A stretch of 64,000 nt of DNA from JACKBC01 sp041391125 (GTDB lineage Bacteria; Chloroflexota; Anaerolineae; Caldilineales; Caldilineaceae), in contig JAWKON010000022.1 of the NCBI GenBank assembly GCA_041391125.1, positions 1-64,000 of the forward strand, read 5' to 3'. Below, piece after piece: positions 62,518 to 64,000 of this stretch. The position numbers were made by a program, and so were the translations under genes. The notes beneath the pieces were generated by a model. It was given only the letters and a program-made list of their open reading frames with translations, was not told where the DNA came from and did not search any database. How positions within the stretch are numbered: position 1 is the first letter of the stretch; every line of letters begins with the position of its first letter.

Positions 62518-63774
62518 GTGAAAGTGGTGAGTCGATTTGGGCGACTGGAGTTGAGCAGGCAGGTGGTGGTTCACAAAAGTAATGGCCGCCATGTGATGCC
62601 CGGCAATGCCGGGCTGCCGACGCATCAAGGGGTGATAGTGACGCGCGGATTGCAAGAAGCGGTCTGTTTGCTGTCGCTGGATTTGCCCTTTGCCAGCGTC
62701 GAGCGACTGTTGGGCTGGCAAACGCAAGAGGAAGCGATTTTGAGTGCGACCATGAACCGAATGCTGGTCAGGGAGCATGGGCAGATAATTCGTGCGGCCG
62801 AGGCAGCAGAAGTCGAAAGGCTGTTGTCGCAGGATGACTTGTCGGCGCTGACGGCCAATCTGCTGCCCCCTGCGGCGCCCAGACGGCAGGCGAGTTGGCC
62901 AGCAGAGTTGAAGGCAGTCATCGAAAAAGCCTTGGCTGCGGAGGAGTGGCGTCCCCCAGAGGGCGTCTCGGCGGCCGACTGGGCGCGGGTCTTGACCGCT
63001 CGGCAGGCCGAAAAAGCGCTTGCCACGGCGCAATTGCGCCGTCTGGGACCAGAGGTGGCGGAGGACCAGATTGTGGTCGCCGTTGATGAAGTTCTGATCC
63101 GGAAACCCGAAAGACGCAACTGGTGGCAATTGCGCACCGCCCGCATTGCCACCACCGAAGGATATCGCTACCTCAGCGGCACCGATGAGGCCTTCTTGCG
63201 GCAATTGTTGACCTGCTTGCTGATTCTGGGGGTTGAACATAATCGTCCCCTGCTCTTCTTGGCGGATGGGGCCAGATGGATTCGCAACTTCTATGCCAGA
63301 TATCTTCATCATCTCCCGCAAGCCCAGATGGTTCTCGACTGGTATCACTTGCGCCTCAAAGTCTATCAGCTTGCCAGCATGATCTGTCGAGGCAAAAAGG
63401 CGAAACGACAATTTCTCTTTCAGATCGCTGGTTGCCTTTGGCGGGGCCAGGTGGACGCGGCCCTTACCTTTCTCGAATCCTATCGCCCTCAGACCAAAAA
63501 TCTCGACAAACTTGATGAACTTATCGCTTATCTCAACGCGCATAACGATTTCATCCCTGACTATCAGCACCGCCGACGCCATCGCCTCTTTATCGGCAGC
63601 GCTCATGCCGAAAAGGCCAACGACTTCATCGTCGCACGCCGACAGAAGAACCAGGGCATGCACTGGAGCCTCCATACCAGCGATGCCCTGGCCGCTCTCA
63701 AAACCCTTATGCTCAATGGCGGTTGGTCTCTCTACTGGCAGCATCGACAGGTTTTACCCTTAATCGCTTCTTAA
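62518..63774 (+). CDS. Transposase, main catalytic frame
   Basis: 418 residues here; the frame is open further upstream through the T4C6 run. An N-terminal zinc-ribbon-less DNA-binding part (FGRLELSRQVVVH) is followed by an RNase H-like DDE core: Asp in VVAVDEVLIRK, Asp in LLFLADGARWIRNFY followed by MVLDWYHLRLK, and Glu in FIGSAHAEKANDFI, ending GMHWSLHTSDALAALKTLML. DWYHL and the IGSxxxE...W pattern fit ISKra4/ISLre2-like elements. Full synthesis needs a +1 frameshift, transcript slippage on C6, or a C5 ancestor. Confidence 0.82.
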   Translation: MKVVSRFGRLELSRQVVVHKSNGRHVMPGNAGLPTHQGVIVTRGLQEAVCLLSLDLPFASVERLLGWQTQEEAILSATMNRMLVREHGQIIRAAEAAEVERLLSQDDLSALTANLLPPAAPRRQASWPAELKAVIEKALAAEEWRPPEGVSAADWARVLTARQAEKALATAQLRRLGPEVAEDQIVVAVDEVLIRKPERRNWWQLRTARIATTEGYRYLSGTDEAFLRQLLTCLLILGVEHNRPLLFLADGARWIRNFYARYLHHLPQAQMVLDWYHLRLKVYQLASMICRGKKAKRQFLFQIAGCLWRGQVDAALTFLESYRPQTKNLDKLDELIAYLNAHNDFIPDYQHRRRHRLFIGSAHAEKANDFIVARRQKNQGMHWSLHTSDALAALKTLMLNGGWSLYWQHRQVLPLIAS

Positions 63775-63797
63775 CCCAGCGCTTATTCGCGCTAACA
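63770..63797 (-). repeat. IS right terminal inverted repeat
   Basis: Exact complement of the left end; the transposase stop (TAA 63772-63774) overlaps its inner edge. Confidence 0.92.
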
Positions 63798-63825
63798 AAC
63801 TTTTAAGTCTTACCAAGGAGAAAGC

Positions 63826-64000
63826 ATGAATCGAAAATGGACTTTACTGGTTTCAATGTTGCTCATCCTCGTGATGGGCGTGGCGGCTTGCGCGGCGCCG
63901 GCGGCTCCTGCCGAAGCACCAGCGGCGAGTGATGGTGGAGAAGCTGTCGATAGCGATGGCCCGTTCCGCATTGCCATTGTCATGCCCAGCAGCACCACCG
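63826..64000 (+). CDS. BMP-family ABC transporter substrate-binding lipoprotein (start only)
   Basis: The first 58 residues are visible: signal MNRKWTLLVSMLLILVMGVA, lipobox VAAC with Cys at about residue 22, an Ala/Pro/Glu spacer, then GPFRIAIVMPSSTT, the first strand of a periplasmic-binding fold of the basic membrane protein (BMP) type. AAGGAGAAAGC precedes the ATG. It would work with the permease at 61006. The gene runs off the window end. Confidence 0.8.
   Translation, partial: MNRKWTLLVSMLLILVMGVAACAAPAAPAEAPAASDGGEAVDSDGPFRIAIVMPSSTT

Larger units (their letters stand above)
62142..63797 (+). mobile_element. Insertion sequence, DDE transposase, frameshifted ORF pair
   Basis: About 1,656 bp with perfect 28-bp terminal inverted repeats (62142-62169 and 63770-63797) flanked by a possible 6-bp target duplication AACTTT. 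It encodes a two-frame transposase of the ISKra4/ISLre2-like kind. It lies between a permease gene and a BMP-family lipoprotein gene that would normally be neighbours in a transport operon. Confidence 0.88.

Noticed and set aside
62113..63744. 543-codon open frame on the minus strand across the insertion sequence
   Set aside because: It is antisense to the transposase, begins and ends in the terminal inverted repeats, and has no family-like motif. The plus strand carries clear DDE motifs.

Overview
The window looks like part of a chromosome from a member of the Chloroflexota (Anaerolineae/Caldilineae-like). This placement is inferred from gene style, not from a marker search: exported proteins with Pro/Thr-rich linkers and a terminal aromatic-Leu-Pro-Leu motif, a CAP-dockerin-cohesin-like polypeptide, a GT39-type membrane glycosyltransferase with a C-terminal beta domain, and very many intergenic palindromes. 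No phage, plasmid or CRISPR locus was seen. There is one complete insertion sequence.

Layout. 1-9.1 kb (minus strand) is a joined str/L11-L10 ribosomal cluster: rpsL-rpsG-fusA-tuf-tRNA-Trp-secE-nusG-rplK-rplA-[attenuator]-rplJ-rplL. 9.2-22 kb holds a lipoprotein, fabL, folC, proS (broken frame), a Nudix hydrolase, an EcsC-like protein, a fatty acyl-CoA ligase (broken frame), an exported subtilase and a B12-binding radical SAM protein. 22-28 kb has two convergent genes with degenerate receiver domains (REC-GAF-PAS and REC-DUF309), xseB, a DUF212 membrane protein and a glycosyltransferase. 28-31 kb is a CAP/dockerin/cohesin-like gene with many frame breaks. 31-34 kb has fabH and fabF. 34-39 kb has an exported ThuA-like protein, rplI, rnhB, yraN, miaA and a DAO-type oxidoreductase. 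39-46 kb is an exported-protein island: two tandem beta-helix paralogues, then a divergent pair, TolB/WD40-like and SpoIID-like. 46-56 kb has manA, an AI-2E-type exporter, pcrA/uvrD, a GNAT, rsgA, maf, eda, dgkA (broken frame) and ybeY. 56-61 kb has the 7TM-HD phosphodiesterase gene pgpH, yqeY, obgE and nadD. 61-64 kb has a nucleoside-type ABC permease and a BMP-family lipoprotein, separated by the insertion sequence.

Three features stand out. (1) Most gene borders carry palindromes built from short degenerate tandem words. At least eight of these loci have a strict 7-nt period (for example AGTAGGG, TTGAGTA, GATTAGG, CACGCAA), and others have 8-16-nt periods. Five further palindromes share a REP-like core around TTCGACAAGCTCAG. 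(2) Two distant loci (28253-28338 and 42871-42960) share a conserved sequence with a nested stem that co-varies. Each lies upstream of an exported-protein gene, and the second is followed at once by a terminator-like hairpin, so this is a candidate cis-regulatory RNA. (3) Several normally essential or conserved genes (proS, fadD-type ligase, fabF, dgkA, the DUF309 gene, probably eda) are broken by single-base losses. This most likely reflects draft-quality sequence, but the much denser breaks at 29.5-30.8 kb may be real gene decay.
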